From Dipteronia dyeriana (Eukaryota > Streptophyta > Magnoliopsida > Sapindales > Sapindaceae): a stretch of 64,000 bases of DNA. Made by a program: the position numbers and the translations under genes. Within the stretch, counting starts at the first letter, position 1. Each line of letters opens with the position of its first letter. Shown here piece by piece: positions 1 through 12,917 of the stretch. The notes under the pieces were generated by a model. That model saw nothing but the letters and a program-made list of their open reading frames with translations. It was not told where the DNA came from and did not search any database. The DNA is taken from assembly GCA_032871835.1 (NCBI GenBank), contig CM065300.1, positions 3,973,768 through 4,037,767 of the forward strand, in the 5' to 3' direction.

Positions 1-188
1 TTTATTTGATTCAGTTAAAATATTGCCTTTTTGTGTGAAAGAAAAAATATATATATTTCTATTAATTTCAAATTCTGCATAATTCACTCGTTAAATTATC
101 GGTTAAGTTGATCATAGACGTTAATGTAAAATTCGAACCCAACCCCGGTCATTATTAATTTATAAATATGTGTAAAAGAAGACATTTA

Positions 189-1364
189 TAGGTGTATTGG
201 TTCAAGATTTTATTTGACAATTTGGGAAAATAAAAGTCTATTGGTATTTGATTGAGACTTTTTAATAAGTTAGATAAGTCTGGTGATATTCGATCAAGAC
301 TTTTAAGATTTTTTGTTAAAATTTCATATTATCTTGTTATATTGGATATAGACTTTTAAGATTTTTTTTTTAAAGTCCATATTGTTTTGTAGTATTGGAT
401 CTAGACTTTCAAGAGACATTAAATTGTCTGGTGGTATTGAATTGAGATCAAGATTTTTAGGATTTCTATTGGATTGAGATCAAGATTTTTAGGATTTCTA
501 TTGGATTGAGATCAAGATTTTTAGGATTTCATGACAAAATAGATTTTTCATACTTTTTAGTGATTTTTATAAATAACTTGAACCCAAAATTGTATTGTCA
601 TCTCCCTCAATACTTTCTAGACTTTTCTCTCACACTCAAAATCATATTTAGTTTTCTCAACCTCCACACCCCCATCAAATTTTAATTTTTAATTTTCAGT
701 TTCCTCAACTTCCATACCTCATCAGATCTTCCATACCCCATCAGATCTTTAGCTTTGACGAGTTGTGGTCCACAGATGGGTGATTGGTGACCGGAGATTG
801 GAGATAGGATGGTGGAGTAGTGCAACAATTTTACTTTTTTTTTTTTTTACTTAAATATCATAGAACAGACGTTGAATAATGATTCTTAATCGTGACATCT
901 TTATTATTGTTCATACTTCTTTAATAGGTGTAAATAATGATTTATTTATACATAAATTGTAATGACTAGTGTTGATAAAGATATAGTTGTATTACTAATA
1001 TATACAATGGTTCTTTAGTAAGGACGTCTTGAAATTATAAGTTAAGAGCGTTCAATCACATCCATACATTCATATTGGGTGTGTGTATTCGTTAATGTGT
1101 GGAGAAAATTGAATACTACAATCGACTATTGAAAATCCATATTTATAAAAGTCCAAAAAGTCTTGAAATAAAGTCAATATAATCCTAATAGTCTATAAAT
1201 AAAGTCCAAATACTCTTTCAGAATTCTAAAAATCTAGTCCATATAATCATAATAATCCTACAAGTATAATCCTAATTATCCTAATAATCATAATAGTCTT
1301 GCAAATCTATAAAATCTGTATTTCTTAAAATTGTCCATTAAAATCTCAATCCAATACACCCCCC
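189..1364. mobile_element. Non-autonomous TIR element, PIF/Harbinger-like
   Basis: The two ends are inverted repeats of about 28 bp with a few mismatches. The left end reads GGTGTATTGGTTCAAGATTT and the reverse complement of the right end reads GGTGTATTGGATTGAGATTT. Both ends are flanked by the trinucleotide TTA (186-188 and 1365-1367), which fits the 3-bp target duplication of PIF/Harbinger elements. There is no transposase ORF inside. The interior is AT-rich, with diverged repeats of the subterminal sequence and a threefold 32-bp tandem repeat at 439-534. Superfamily assignment rests only on the TTA duplication and the end structure. Confidence 0.6.
439..534. repeat. Tandem repeat, 32-bp unit x 3
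   Basis: Three consecutive units starting at 439, 471 and 503 share the core GATTGAGATCAAGATTTTTA and are almost identical to one another. They sit inside the Harbinger-like element. The unit resembles the element's terminal sequence (the TTGGATTGAGAT motif), so it probably arose by amplification of subterminal DNA. Confidence 0.75.
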
Positions 1365-1367
1365 TTA

Positions 1368-3950
1368 AGTCGGATTCGGCTAAGGCAATAATGGCTCGAT
1401 AAAATTTGAAAGCAGCACGGAGAATACAAAATAATATTTATAAAAAAAAAAGTACTACTTTATATAGCATATTTACTAAATATCGTAATAAAAGTGTTGT
1501 TAAGAGGCGATTGGTTTACACAACTAATTTACCAATAACCAATCACATATTTTAAAAAGGTAAAAAAAAAATCAGATTAATAGAAAACTCAAATCTCATT
1601 AGTAAATACTATAATTATGGATTAATCTCTCTTTTCATCTTTTAAAATGTAACATTAATTCCTTAATATTAACTTCAAAACCTCTTTATTTATTTAGCTA
1701 TATATATACATAATAGATTAAGGGGAAGTGATGGTTGGCAAAAGTACGGTATATATATAAATTATTAAATTTAAAAGAAGTCGTGGGTTGTGAACCTGTG
1801 ACTGCACCAATTTATTATGACACCATATGCGGTCCCCTCTCCTTTTCCTTGTTATAAGAGAGACCGACACAGTACTTTAATAAATATACAAGAAAATCAC
1901 TGATCCAATGTTTTTGTTTTGTTATGTCTTATAGCAAATTTGGTGCTCTCATCTTAAATGCAATCTCATACATACGTGCACTGCACTGCGTTTTGAAAAT
2001 CAACCAAATGAAATGAAGATGTCCAAGTCTGTGAATTCAGTGACAGCTGCAATCAAAGTGAATTTTGCTGTTAATTTGCATGAAAATGGTGGGGTATTTT
2101 ATTTTTTGTCCTGATCTAGACATCTACTCTCACAGATACCACATAAAGAGAAATCTCAGACAACAAAACTTGTTAAAACAAATGGATGGATTTACAGGAA
2201 TGTGTTGAGTCATATAGCTTCTGGAGACGGAAGGAGACAGCTTGAGTGAAGACACAGTAAGTCAGACATGGCAGGCGATTGTACAGCTGGAAAAATAAAA
2301 AGGCATGGCAATTGGTAACATGAATATGGTAATGATCCTTTTGCACCATCATCATCAATGTTCGATCTCAATTCTCAGCTTTGATTGGTTAACAACCCAT
2401 TTTGTCAAACACATTTTAGAAAGTTCTGCTTAGCTGCATATTAATAATGGATATTAGTAGATTAATTTAACAGTCAAAAAATGGTGTTCTCTGTTCTCAC
2501 CACCATGACATGATTGGAAGGTAAAAGACTAAAAGGCGCTAATTCAGCTCTGTCAATATCAACGCCTTGCAGATTCGAGTCGCCACATCAGGTGGTATAT
2601 ATATATAAATTAAAAATAAAATAAAAATGTTTCGGTCAGTTCTATAATGTTTAACAAAATCTGAACTTGAAAAATTCAATCTAAGATGCATATAAATAAT
2701 TATACTTGCTCTACTTTTTGCTATAATGTGCAAAAACGACGAAGTTTTTCTTAAAAAATATCCTCATCTAACAACCGAGATTGACAGCTGAGATTTAACA
2801 TCTGGGTTTTTGTACTAACTCTTGACTTAACAAGCACTGGCCCATGATCATAAATTACAAGGCATTCGCTCTAGTTGTTCGAACCCTGGCGTTCTGGGCC
2901 CTGAAGGGTTGAGAATAGATGGAGTGTCTACACCTGCATTTGAGATTTCTAGATGGTACTTGATGAGCTCACAAAAGATGATAACGCCATCTAAAAAGTT
3001 ACTAGGAGTGATCATGGACGCCAATACTGTGTGTGAAATGTAGCTAGCAACAATCATGAAAAACCATTAAAGGTTTGCCAAACAATTGGATGATTTTATT
3101 AGCTGTGTAGTTGCTGCTTTGAATTTGATAAGCTCTGTCACAGTCCCTCATTGCTCTATAGTAAGTTGCATTTAGCAATTGAGGACCTTAGAGTCAACAG
3201 CACAACCAAAACCAAAAGGAGGGTAAGAAAGATAAGGTTGGTGGGTTTTCATGTCCAGAATCTGATTGACTTCACGTCTTCAACCTAAATTTGTCTGTAC
3301 AACCCGTAGAATGAATATGAAAGATCTCACATGTTGCCTAATTTATCCAAACTCCTAAAACCTAATGGCAAGTAGCACAATTTTCCACTGAAGAAGATCC
3401 ACAGCCTGCACTGTACCAGCACTGTTCCAAAAGTTGCATATGACAACAACAATGAACTAACGATCCAATAAACTGATCCAACAGATCGCAAAGAGTGAGG
3501 AAAACCAACTAATTCTCCACCGAGCGCCACCCACTTCACTCCCTACCAATACTACTGCATTTCTAATTGTACTTGGTTGGATACAGTCAATGATCGTGGT
3601 TGTGTTTCCCTTTCTTTCACTTCATAACACATTTACCATATGTAGCTAAATCAAGTATCACATTTGATAAGCTCGAACTATTCATGGCTTTTAAGACAAA
3701 AGGGTCATCGACCAATTCAGTAAATCAAATCTTATGCAGCAAATCCTATGCAGCAAACAAGAAATAAATTTCTCTCCCAACATCAATAGACTGATGATTT
3801 CATTCAAAAATCAATATAATTTATGGTAAAAATACAATACAATATCCAATGCTACCTCAAGCAATGATCAGCAATTGACATGCGAATTTGACATGTATGA
3901 TTAATCATAACTTAAAAAAAGAACAAAAAAAAAAAAAGAACAGCAACAAG
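1368..3950. other. Intergenic DNA, no gene recognised
   Basis: AT-rich non-coding sequence between the Harbinger-like element and the xylosyltransferase gene. Only short open frames without recognisable domains are present, including one of about 69 codons at 2848-3057 on the minus strand. The last few hundred bases before 4007 are probably the 3' UTR of the minus-strand xylosyltransferase gene. Confidence 0.5.
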
Positions 3951-4006
3951 TGCATAATACATTTTACTATATCAACTTTCAATCTAAATAGGATCCACAA
4001 AAGGCA

Positions 4007-5410
4007 CTATGAAGAAGATGTCGATACCTTGATTGCTTTATATGCCGGGTGAAGCAACCCGAGCTCATCCTTCACTTCAAGAGGATTGCTACTCTCATTT
4101 CTCACTTTCTTCACTGTCTTACTAGCTAAAGTCCTGTGCTCGAATCCATACATGTTCAAAATCTGATTATCCCCGAAATTAAAAGCGCGATCCATCTGTC
4201 TCAAACACCTCTCCACCGGATAATCCCCGAACTTCCCACAAGGCTTGCAACCCACAAAATGAGTAACAAGCGGCCATCTATGATCTCCGAAACCAGGATG
4301 GTAATTCTCAATCATCTCCTCGTATCGATCCACCAAAATCCCCCAATATCCATGGAGATAATAAGCATTCTCCAAATACACCTTATCACCCCATTTCTCT
4401 CTCTGTGTCATCAACAGATACACCATAGCAGACTGATCGTCCGCTTCGAAAACAGGCCTTCCTTTAAGCTCTCTAGTGAGTATCTTCCCTGCATCATCTC
4501 TTACCTTCCCTTTAGGCCCCATCGGAGCCCACGCGTCGAGAAGGTCCAACGACCACTGGCAATTCCTCAACAGGAAGCTACCAGTGTTCAATCCAATCCA
4601 ATTTTTCTGATCGTAAACCATCTCATTCCATCCGTGCATCACGAAATTCGAATCCTTGTACCTCTCCCATGGAACCTCGAAAGCCATATCCGTGAACATA
4701 GCGTCACTGTCCATCCACCATAAGAACTCGATCTCCGGATGCGAAAGCAGAAGCTTCCTTATCAATGGAAGCTTTGCCCAAAATCCGGCCATTTCAGCAT
4801 CGAAAAGCGCGAAATTGTAGAAGACTTCGATTGCATGGATTCGACAGTAATCGATCTTGTTCTTTATCGATTTCAGTAGATAATGGTCGCCGACCGGATT
4901 CTCACAAGGTTTTGGAGACGAACCAGTGACGAGAAGTACACGTGGCTTGGTCGGTCCGAGAAAATTGGGGAATTGGGGATTGTTTTTCAACCAATCGGCT
5001 CTCTGTTGGTCCCAATCGGATATTTTCGGGCCAAGAGAGTATGGCTTGTTCGGATCCGGTCTCTCATCCGCGCCTTCGTGGACGAAAATCTTCGACACAT
5101 CGAACGTCTCGTAGTTGTTGCTGTTTGTGCTGCCGGAGGAATCTTCGTTTGAGGTGGTGGTCGTTGCGGCGGCGGCGGTGGTGGTGGTTTGAACTTCTTC
5201 GAGGACGCGATGGGGCTCCACGCGCTTGCGGTGAGTGTAGAACTCGCGTAGCTCGTTAAGGTCCTGTTCGGGAGTGCCGAACTTGCCGGCGCCGATGGTG
5301 CCACGTAGGACGATGACGGTCATGAAGAGGCAGAGGATGGTGATTTTTCCGTGTCGAATCGCTCTCTGCATCTGCCGGACTCGGTGAGTCCCCAGACACC
5401 GCTCCAGCAT
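4007..5410 (-). CDS. XXT: Xyloglucan 6-xylosyltransferase (GT34), XXT1/XXT2-like
   Basis: A single-exon CDS of 467 codons, close to the roughly 460 residues of Arabidopsis XXT1/XXT2. These Golgi type II membrane enzymes transfer xylose from UDP-xylose to the beta-1,4-glucan backbone of xyloglucan in primary cell wall synthesis. A short basic cytoplasmic tail (residues 1-22) precedes one membrane anchor (about 23-40). A low-complexity stem rich in Thr, Ala, Ser and Asn follows at about 74-100, and the GT34 catalytic domain starts at about 125. The metal-binding DxD motif is DSD at 234-236 within FLWWMDSDAMF. The C-terminal part has the family HFVGCKPCGKFGDYP segment. The start is the first ATG of the frame, directly before the basic tail and anchor, with nothing alignable upstream. 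Frame and motifs are intact. It could be called XXT1 or XXT2; the sequence alone does not decide. Confidence 0.95.
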   Translation of the reverse strand: MLERCLGTHRVRQMQRAIRHGKITILCLFMTVIVLRGTIGAGKFGTPEQDLNELREFYTHRKRVEPHRVLEEVQTTTTAAAATTTTSNEDSSGSTNSNNYETFDVSKIFVHEGADERPDPNKPYSLGPKISDWDQQRADWLKNNPQFPNFLGPTKPRVLLVTGSSPKPCENPVGDHYLLKSIKNKIDYCRIHAIEVFYNFALFDAEMAGFWAKLPLIRKLLLSHPEIEFLWWMDSDAMFTDMAFEVPWERYKDSNFVMHGWNEMVYDQKNWIGLNTGSFLLRNCQWSLDLLDAWAPMGPKGKVRDDAGKILTRELKGRPVFEADDQSAMVYLLMTQREKWGDKVYLENAYYLHGYWGILVDRYEEMIENYHPGFGDHRWPLVTHFVGCKPCGKFGDYPVERCLRQMDRAFNFGDNQILNMYGFEHRTLASKTVKKVRNESSNPLEVKDELGLLHPAYKAIKVSTSSS

Positions 5411-7868
5411 ATTTAATTATTACTATTAATATTATTAATTTTCGAATGACTCGTCCGAGTCGACTCAGTAAAAACAAACAAGAAGAGGGAGGGAGTCTCA
5501 GCCTCTCAGGATCTGAAAATGAGAAGGTTCATCGATTGAAAACAAAAGAGTAGTGGAGCGAGGGAGGGATGGAGGGGTAGAGTTGTAAATAGCGTGGAAA
5601 ATCGAGGGCAATTAAGAGGAGGAAAGTCGGTGGAGACGATTTGGGAAGTCGAAGAAAGAAGGAAGAAAGATTCACAGAGATTGTAGATTTGTTTAAGACA
5701 ATTTTATTTATTAATTTTTTTTTTTTAATATATATATATGTCTGATTGTCTAAACACTTAGTCACGTTGATGGAGAGGTATATATGTGTCGCATCAAATG
5801 GTGATGGTGTAGTTGGGACCCAGTTGTCTGAAATCAAGCTTAGCTGGCATTTTCAATACTGGCTGATCTAACCGTGTAATGACAAAGACAACATTTTTTA
5901 TCTAGTGACAACTTAGAAGAGATAAACTAACTAAAAGCAACCGGTTTTAGATATGTTCATCTAAACTTTCCTTTCTAGATTATTTTTGTTAAAACTAAAA
6001 AGCTGTTCAAACTTTAAACTCGTATATTTTATTTTTATTTTTCATGTATTATGAACGTGTTTTATATGGATTGATTTCATCAGATTATAAGAAACCGGAT
6101 TTGACTGATGTTAATTTTTTTTTAAATATAATAATAATAAAACAAACCATGAATTTGCTTGGTTTTTTTTTTTTCATAAACAAAGTAGCTATGCTTATAT
6201 TAAACATTAATGAATTATTGCAACACCGGTAAAGTTTATTAAATATATATATAGTATACAAATTTTGGAGCCCTTAATAAACCAATGAAGTTAATTATAA
6301 ATTTTGGAGGAAAGAAGGAAAATATAATCCAAGATCATAGTTTTATTAATGTTGATGTAAGACTCTTTATCACTCTAGGTGGACTTTAACTTCCTTGTTA
6401 TAGCCTCTCTCTTTTTTAGTTATTCCCTATAAATGGAATAATATGTGTTGGGTTTATATGTATGAAGTTATTTCAATAATCGATCATAATTATGAAATAG
6501 GATTTGAAAAGTTGGTAATTAACTTTAGTAATAGTAGCTCATTACAGGATCTTTAGGGATGAAAAATGAGGTGGGACCGTGGGAGACCAACACAAATGAA
6601 ATCCTAAAAAAGAAAAAATTATAGATGACTTTATGCATTGTGATATAATTGCAAAATCTGTAAATGATAGCGTGTGCAATATAACTCAACACGGTACTTT
6701 TTTTAATATTTACATAACTAGCCAACTAGGTCAATTTTGGAGTTTGTTTTTCAATTATTTGGTTCAAATTTAAACTCTATCTAAATTTGATGTTTAAATC
6801 TTATGTTTAAATATAGTAACACTTTGATATATTAATTTAAATCATGTGAATTAATACGATCTCAATAAATGAATTATAATGTTACCGTATTTGGATATTA
6901 ATTTTTTATAAAGTATAATTATTTAAAATAAATCGGTCCATAGTTTAATTGTCTATATCGATTGAGATGCGATGAGAGCACATAAATTGACTTATTTGAC
7001 CATTTTTATTTTAATTTTAACTATGATATTGTAATATGTTGAGGTATGCCAACTCTCACTGCTGAATAAAAACCTCCCCATACCGTGCTTTAAGATTAAA
7101 TGATTAAATGTAAGACTCAAATAGCAATTGACCATCAAATCTTGATTTCTTTGTTTGCTTACATCAACTATATATGATTTTACTTCTTTGTTTGCTTACA
7201 CCAGCTGTATATGAATATAAATAATAAATTAGATTAATCATATGATAGTTATTGTATTGTGGCCGATATTACTAAGAGAAGTAACTCTATAGCCTATCCT
7301 AAATCCTTTTTTTTTTTTAAAGTGTAATGCCTCGTTTTATTCAATATATAACCGATAAGATGAAATTTGAGATCATGAGTTCGGGTCTCTCTTCCTCCCT
7401 CAAATATATGAATATCGAGTAACCAACAGATAGCTCTCAAGTCTCAATGCATCAAGAAGCAGCGGCACATGTGATGTGTTGTATCCAGAGAGCGGTTGGC
7501 GTTAAATTATGCATGTATTCATATCACATGTTTTTGTTGTTGTGAATTGAACGTGTGATGTTAAACAACTTAACTGAGATTAAGGACGGCCGATAATAGC
7601 GCATAACTCACAGGTGGATCCTATGAATGACTGGTTTTCATTAGTCAATCAATTAACATCAATTGACATATAGCTAGGATGCCTTTGCAATGGTTTTTTC
7701 AATTAACCTAAGGAATTGAGTTATATTTATCTGATTCTTTTTTCATGAAATCTCATTACCTTTCATTTTTATTATCGAAAAACACACTATGGTTGAAACC
7801 TGATGATGCTGCACTCAAGTTTTTGTCCATAAAAAAAAAAGTTGTTTTAATTCTTTACATAACATGCT
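5411..7868. other. 5' flank of XXT and AT-rich intergenic DNA
   Basis: The first few hundred bases form the promoter and 5' UTR of the minus-strand XXT gene, purine-rich on the plus strand at 5475-5680. Beyond that the DNA is AT-rich with poly-T runs and short AT microsatellites. No gene, RNA gene or element with clear ends was recognised. Confidence 0.5.
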
Positions 7869-7872
7869 AGTA

Positions 7873-8938
7873 AGGGTGTCAATATGGGTCATAACACGAC
7901 ACGAACACATTTATTACGGGCTTGAGTTGATGTTAAACGGATCGTGTCAATAAACAGATCAACCCGTGTAACCTGTTTATTAATCGTGTCGTGTTCGGAT
8001 TAAGTTTAGCGGGTCACGGGTTGACACGATTAGTAAGACTAAATATGTTAATTTAGTGATAAGGGGCAATTTTGTAAATTTGGTATATACTATATAAAGT
8101 TAAAATCAAAACCCTAGGCCTAATTTCACATTTTCACTACCAACACAACATTCTCTCTCTCCCTCTCTCACAAAGTTTCAAACAGGTACCAATTTTTCAA
8201 CTCTCTACTCTATCATTTTTGTTTTCTATTATCTCTTCCTCATCAGGGCATCTTTCTTTCTTCAACTCTCTCCTCTATCATCAGATATGTTGTTACTTGA
8301 ATACTTGATGTCTCTGAAACATTGAAAGAAATAGAGCCTCCTCTCGCCCACCGCATCGCATCTTCAGCTCTGTTTCTCTTTTCTAGTCTTCTGTCGTATC
8401 TTCAGCCACCGTATAGTTCTCCTACAGTTTCAATTTTTTATTTGAGATATAATATTAATAAAGGAGATCGGCCGAATCTCCAAGAAAGAAGCAAAAATCA
8501 AATTGTTAGAGTCTGGAAAAGTTACAGATCAAGCTAGTATCAACTTGAAGAATATATCGATTTGTATTTTTGGAGATTTGTATTTGTGAAATTGGATTTG
8601 GATTTGGAAACTTTTGGATTTGGATTTGGATGTGTGGAATCATTTTAGTATGAACTTGCTGATTACTTTGTTTTTATTTTTAATGTGTAATTTAGTAAAA
8701 TAAGAATTAATAGGTTAAACAGGTCATACATGGGTCATCTGACATGACCCGTCAAACCCATTTGTTAAATGGGTTATTCGTGTTGTATACGGGTTGATCC
8801 AAAATTAATTGTGTCGTGTTTTGGTCGAGGGGGTGTTACCTGTTTATTAATCGTTTCGTGTTTGTATCGATCCAAAATTAATCGAGTCGTGTTCGGGTTG
8901 ACCCAAACACAACCCATGAACCCGAATTGACACCCCTA
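7873..8938. mobile_element. Non-autonomous hAT-like TIR element
   Basis: The left end TAAGGGTGTCAATATGGG pairs with the reverse complement of the right end, TAGGGGTGTCAATTCGGG. Subterminal regions carry many copies of a CGTGTCGTGTT/AACACGACACG motif in both orientations, typical of hAT ends. Imperfect flanking 8-mers, gctagtaa (left) and gctagtga (right), may be the target duplication, so the exact ends are uncertain by a few bases. The centre (about 8100-8540) looks like a leader region with CT-rich tracts and a short frame of 71 codons, but no transposase. Confidence 0.6.
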
Positions 8939-8946
8939 GCTAGTGA

Positions 8947-9371
8947 TGCATGTATTCATATCACATGTTTTTCAATTAACCTAAGGAATTAAGTTATTTT
9001 TGTTTGATTCTTTTTTCATGAAATCTCATTCCCCTTTCATTTTCATTATCGAAAAACAAGCTCTCAATAATAATAAAAAAAAAACAATGATCAACACCAA
9101 AATATAAACCCTATTCATATTGAACAAGCTTTCGATAAATGAGTTTTATACACGAGATGATGCTAGTTTGATGGTATACACTTCATACATATATCACGGG
9201 ATTATGGGTACGAGTTTTTCCTCTATTTAAAAAGATCGTGCTTTTATGTAATATATATTTTTTTTAAATAAAGTTATATATTTAAAATGATTATCCTTAA
9301 ATAGGTCGGTTTATAGTGGAATTCCAATCAGTTATTAGTACCTGACCATGTACATGTTTCAATAAGAACTA
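8947..9371. other. Intergenic DNA, no gene recognised
   Basis: AT-rich sequence. The stretch at 8947-9060 repeats part of 7500-7790 (the CATGTATTCATATCACATGTTTTT and TTCAATTAACCTAAGGAATT segments). The flanks of the hAT-like element therefore contain a local duplication. Confidence 0.45.
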
Positions 9372-10363
9372 TTAGAGCATCCTCGGCCCTCTTATCGCAA
9401 AAAAACTACGTGGTTGGTTATTGATGAAGTGAAATTGAAAAATCATCATGTCTTAACTATTGATTCATTGCAATGTTTATGCGTCATATGTTATGAAAAT
9501 GTGAGAAAAAATCGATGATCCAAATAAAAAAATTAATAATAATTATGACATCTTCAATACAAATATACATTTTTTGAGTTTTTAAATAGTACAATAACAT
9601 CAATATTTCTATTCCCTATGGACCTATTTTTGATTTTTTTTAGAGAAATACATATTTATATCTTCAATACAATTATCTAAACATTAAAGTAAAAAATCTA
9701 TCAATTTTATGATCAATCATAATAAAAAAAATTATTATATTTTATTTTCTCATTTATTTTACAATTAAATGAACTTTAATATTATTTGTACAAATAGTTA
9801 GAAATCGTAAGTGTTGTTTGTTTTTTTAACCATAAGACTTATTGCCTCTTATATCTTAAAATAAGATAAAACAATTTGTTTGTTTTTTCGACTTATATTT
9901 TATTTTAAGATATATATATCGTTTATAATTATTATTATTTTGACTTTTATCTTGTTGAAAAAATGGTACAATATATTTTTGTAGTAAATTTGCATAAATG
10001 TCCTATAATCATTCAAACATTTACAATTTTATTTGTATATAATAAAATCCTAAAAATCAATTTTCTAAAAATTTCCAATTTTGAAGAAACTCTAACACAA
10101 CCTAATTAATTTTAGGTTTGTAATAAGTCATCAAAAAACAAATCATAATATCTAATTTATTAGACATATATAAGATTTATCCATATGTTTTATAAATTAA
10201 AGTCTTATACTACTTTAGATAAAAAAAAAAAAACAATACCGTAGTCAGCATTTATAAAAGAGTTTCTAGATACAAATTCAACTCCATATTCTTTAAAAAA
10301 AATTATCACAGTATCTATATATTCAACTTATATAATTGTATTAAAGATTTAGAGATGTTCTAA
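9372..10363. mobile_element. Probable MITE with short TIRs
   Basis: The left end TTAGAGCATCCTC matches the reverse complement of the right end, TTAGAACATCTCT. This is the 'GAGCATC' end type seen in many plant Harbinger-like MITEs. Flanking triplets are TTA and TAA, so a clean target duplication is not visible. The interior is very AT-rich with no ORF. Confidence is low because the inverted repeats are short. Confidence 0.35.
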
Positions 10364-12380
10364 GAATTCAAATTTAAATAAATATCCAAATCTAACGGTA
10401 CAATAATATACAAACCTGATGATTTCTATCGCTAAAAAACCAAAATTTACGAAAAGAAGCATGAAACACAAAATCTAAATACTTTCTTTTGATGCGGATT
10501 TGTTGTCCTGACTTACGAGTTCTGACCCAGAGCCCAGTTAAATAATAAACTTGAATGAGGTTTTATTTTATATTAATCATAAAGTTATTTAGAAAAAAAA
10601 AACTTTCTTTTTGTGATACAAATATATTAATTATAGAATTTTTTAGTGTTAGAGTGGAAATAATAATTTTTCTAAACATTTTTTTAAAGAACTTAAAATA
10701 TCAAGAGTTGATTTGGAGCCAAGTCACGAAGAAAACAGAATCAGAGATATTGAGTTCAAAAGTATTAGAAAATACAAAAATGAATACCATATATGTTTGA
10801 CGAAAGTTTTATCCTAAGTTCCTAACATTCATAACGGTACATAAAAAATGGTGTGTTTTAAGGAAGTATTTTGGAAATTAAAATCATTAAATTAATAGTT
10901 TTATTTGAGAACATAGCATCCTTAACGTGTCAACCATAAAGAAATTTATGGACACTATTTTATGTATTTTGATTATATATAAATATTAATGAGTTGTTTA
11001 ATTATTATTTTTATGGGTAATATTTCATGTTTATGATTGACACAAAACTTATTACTATTCCCTGATTAATTTGAGGTTACATCAAACTTATTTCATGATT
11101 AATTTATTATTTAATTATATATATATATAAAAAGTAACGATTTGATTATAAGAATTTGATGGACAATATTTTCTGTTTTATAAAGTAATTATGATAAAAA
11201 ATAAATTCAAAATATGTTAAAAAAACCAGTTTAAAAACCGGTGCAAAACATGTTTTACTAGTTTTGACCTATATTCTAACAAGTTTTAATATATGTAAAC
11301 GGATTTCGAACAATTAATGGTCAAAGTGATAACAATTGATACTTTTATTCTATAAAGAAACTAATCTGAGATATTTTAAAAAATTAATGTCCATTTTGAG
11401 ATTTACTCATCAAACCAGTGGTTTTAGATATCATTTACCCGTTTTGTTTTTCTATTTTGTTATTTGGTATTTTTTTTAAGAGTAGAAAATATTAAGAGTT
11501 TTTTTTTTAACCATAAAACGGTAAAAATCTAAATAAATAATAAATTTTTAATAGAAAAAAAAAACGTGTAAGATTTTTTTACATAAAAGAAGCTAATATA
11601 TAATAAAAAGGATTTTATATCTTTAACTTTAGAAAATATATATTTTCATGGTTATATATTAAGAGATCTTTTAATTTAATACTATATGGGTAAAAATAAA
11701 TAAACAAATAAAAACAATCTAGGCTTAATTATAATTATATAGTCATTTTTCTATCAATACACACCGATGAAATTATATAAGAACATTGAATGTTAGTGAC
11801 TCATTTATAAAAGAGTTTTAACAAGTGCTTACATACAAAGTCAAAGTATATAAATTGAGTGATTCACATTTAATGTTTTTATATAATTTTATCAATACAT
11901 ATTTATGTGAAAAATTTCGTATATATATATATAAATTATAATATAACCACAAAAATTATAATCACTAATGAATCACTATAAACTCCATCAAGGTTTTGTT
12001 TGAAAGAGCATTACAAATAGATATCTTATGAGTATATCTTTTACTGTAGATTTCTATAAATAGATTTTTTTTTTTAAATAGTAAGAATATCAAAATATTC
12101 AACAGTTATTTTAAATGATAGAATTATATTAAATATTTTCGTGTTATAAAAAAAACTCAAAAATACCAACTTGAAAAAATCTAATTTTTTTTTATTATAG
12201 TCGTAAAACAGTTTTTTTAATTATCTAAAAACTAAATTTTATTGAGTGACAATCAAACGATAAAAAATAAAATAAAATAGTTTTTTATTATATTTAAAAC
12301 GCTCTTTTAGTCCACAAGTTCTTTAAAAAAGGAACACACAGAATCTAAATAATCATATAAACAAATGAAAAAAAAAAAGT
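10364..12380. other. AT-rich intergenic DNA, no gene recognised
   Basis: Very AT-rich with many A/T runs and microsatellites. One open frame of 81 codons (10555-10800) is Lys/Ile/Phe-rich and looks like chance. A weak inverted pair (GAAAGAGCAT near 12002, ACGCTCTTTTA near 12299) hints at another degraded MITE. The end of the stretch is probably the 3' UTR of the minus-strand TSPO gene. Confidence 0.4.
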
Positions 12381-12917
12381 TTAAATAATATACATGAGCC
12401 TGTAACTAATCAAGGTGAGAAACCCAATCCAAGCCAAACAAGGCTTAACAAGCTCCTTCGCGAATGGATTGACTCGCTTGAAACACGAATAGCACCCAAA
12501 AACAGTCCCAAAATGCACCACACAGAACACGACTCCGAGCCAAGCCGCGCCGATGACGAGCACGAGCGGGTCCCATATCACGCTCAGTGACACGTGGGCA
12601 ATGTACAGAGGCAGCGCGTCGGATTCCGACTTGAACCCGCCGTCGGCCCAGACCAGCCAGGACGCGAGGCCCATTGAGCAGGACGAGAAGAGCGTGGCGG
12701 CGTGGATGAGCCACAGAGGAGGGAACCAGAAGGGTGCATTGTTGGATAGGGCCCGCCGGTAGTTGGCGCCGGAGCCGAAGAGCAAGATGACGGTGAGAGT
12801 GAGGATGAGAGGAGCCGCGACGGAGAATGTTAGCGAACGGAGGGCGCGTTTGGCGCTTCTTGATGTTTTGTGTTGTAATTCTTGTCTGGTAGTGTTTTTT
12901 CGGGTTTGAGAAGCCAT
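12381..12917 (-). CDS. TSPO: Translocator protein homologue (TSPO/MBR family)
   Basis: An intronless CDS of 178 codons. TSPO proteins are five-helix membrane proteins that bind porphyrins and other ligands; the Arabidopsis member is stress- and ABA-induced, sits in ER/Golgi membranes and is degraded by autophagy with bound heme. A basic N-terminal extension (1-28, rich in Arg, Lys, Gln) is typical of plant TSPOs and absent from bacterial ones. Five hydrophobic segments follow at about 31-49, 66-91, 102-119, 122-146 and 157-175. The aromatic/proline signature APFWFPPLWLIH lies at 61-72, with conserved Trp-rich positions at WLVWADGG (87-94) and IWDPLVL (114-120). The start is the first ATG and gives the expected length. 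It lies head-to-head with HSBP, about 730 bp apart, so the two may share regulatory DNA. Confidence 0.9.
   Translation of the reverse strand: MASQTRKNTTRQELQHKTSRSAKRALRSLTFSVAAPLILTLTVILLFGSGANYRRALSNNAPFWFPPLWLIHAATLFSSCSMGLASWLVWADGGFKSESDALPLYIAHVSLSVIWDPLVLVIGAAWLGVVFCVVHFGTVFGCYSCFKRVNPFAKELVKPCLAWIGFLTLISYRLMYII

Noticed and set aside
4136..5304. Several open frames overlapping XXT on both strands
   Set aside because: All are shadows of the GC-richer XXT coding sequence.
8322..8537. 71-codon frame inside the hAT-like element
   Set aside because: No transposase or other domain; the element looks non-autonomous and the frame is short.
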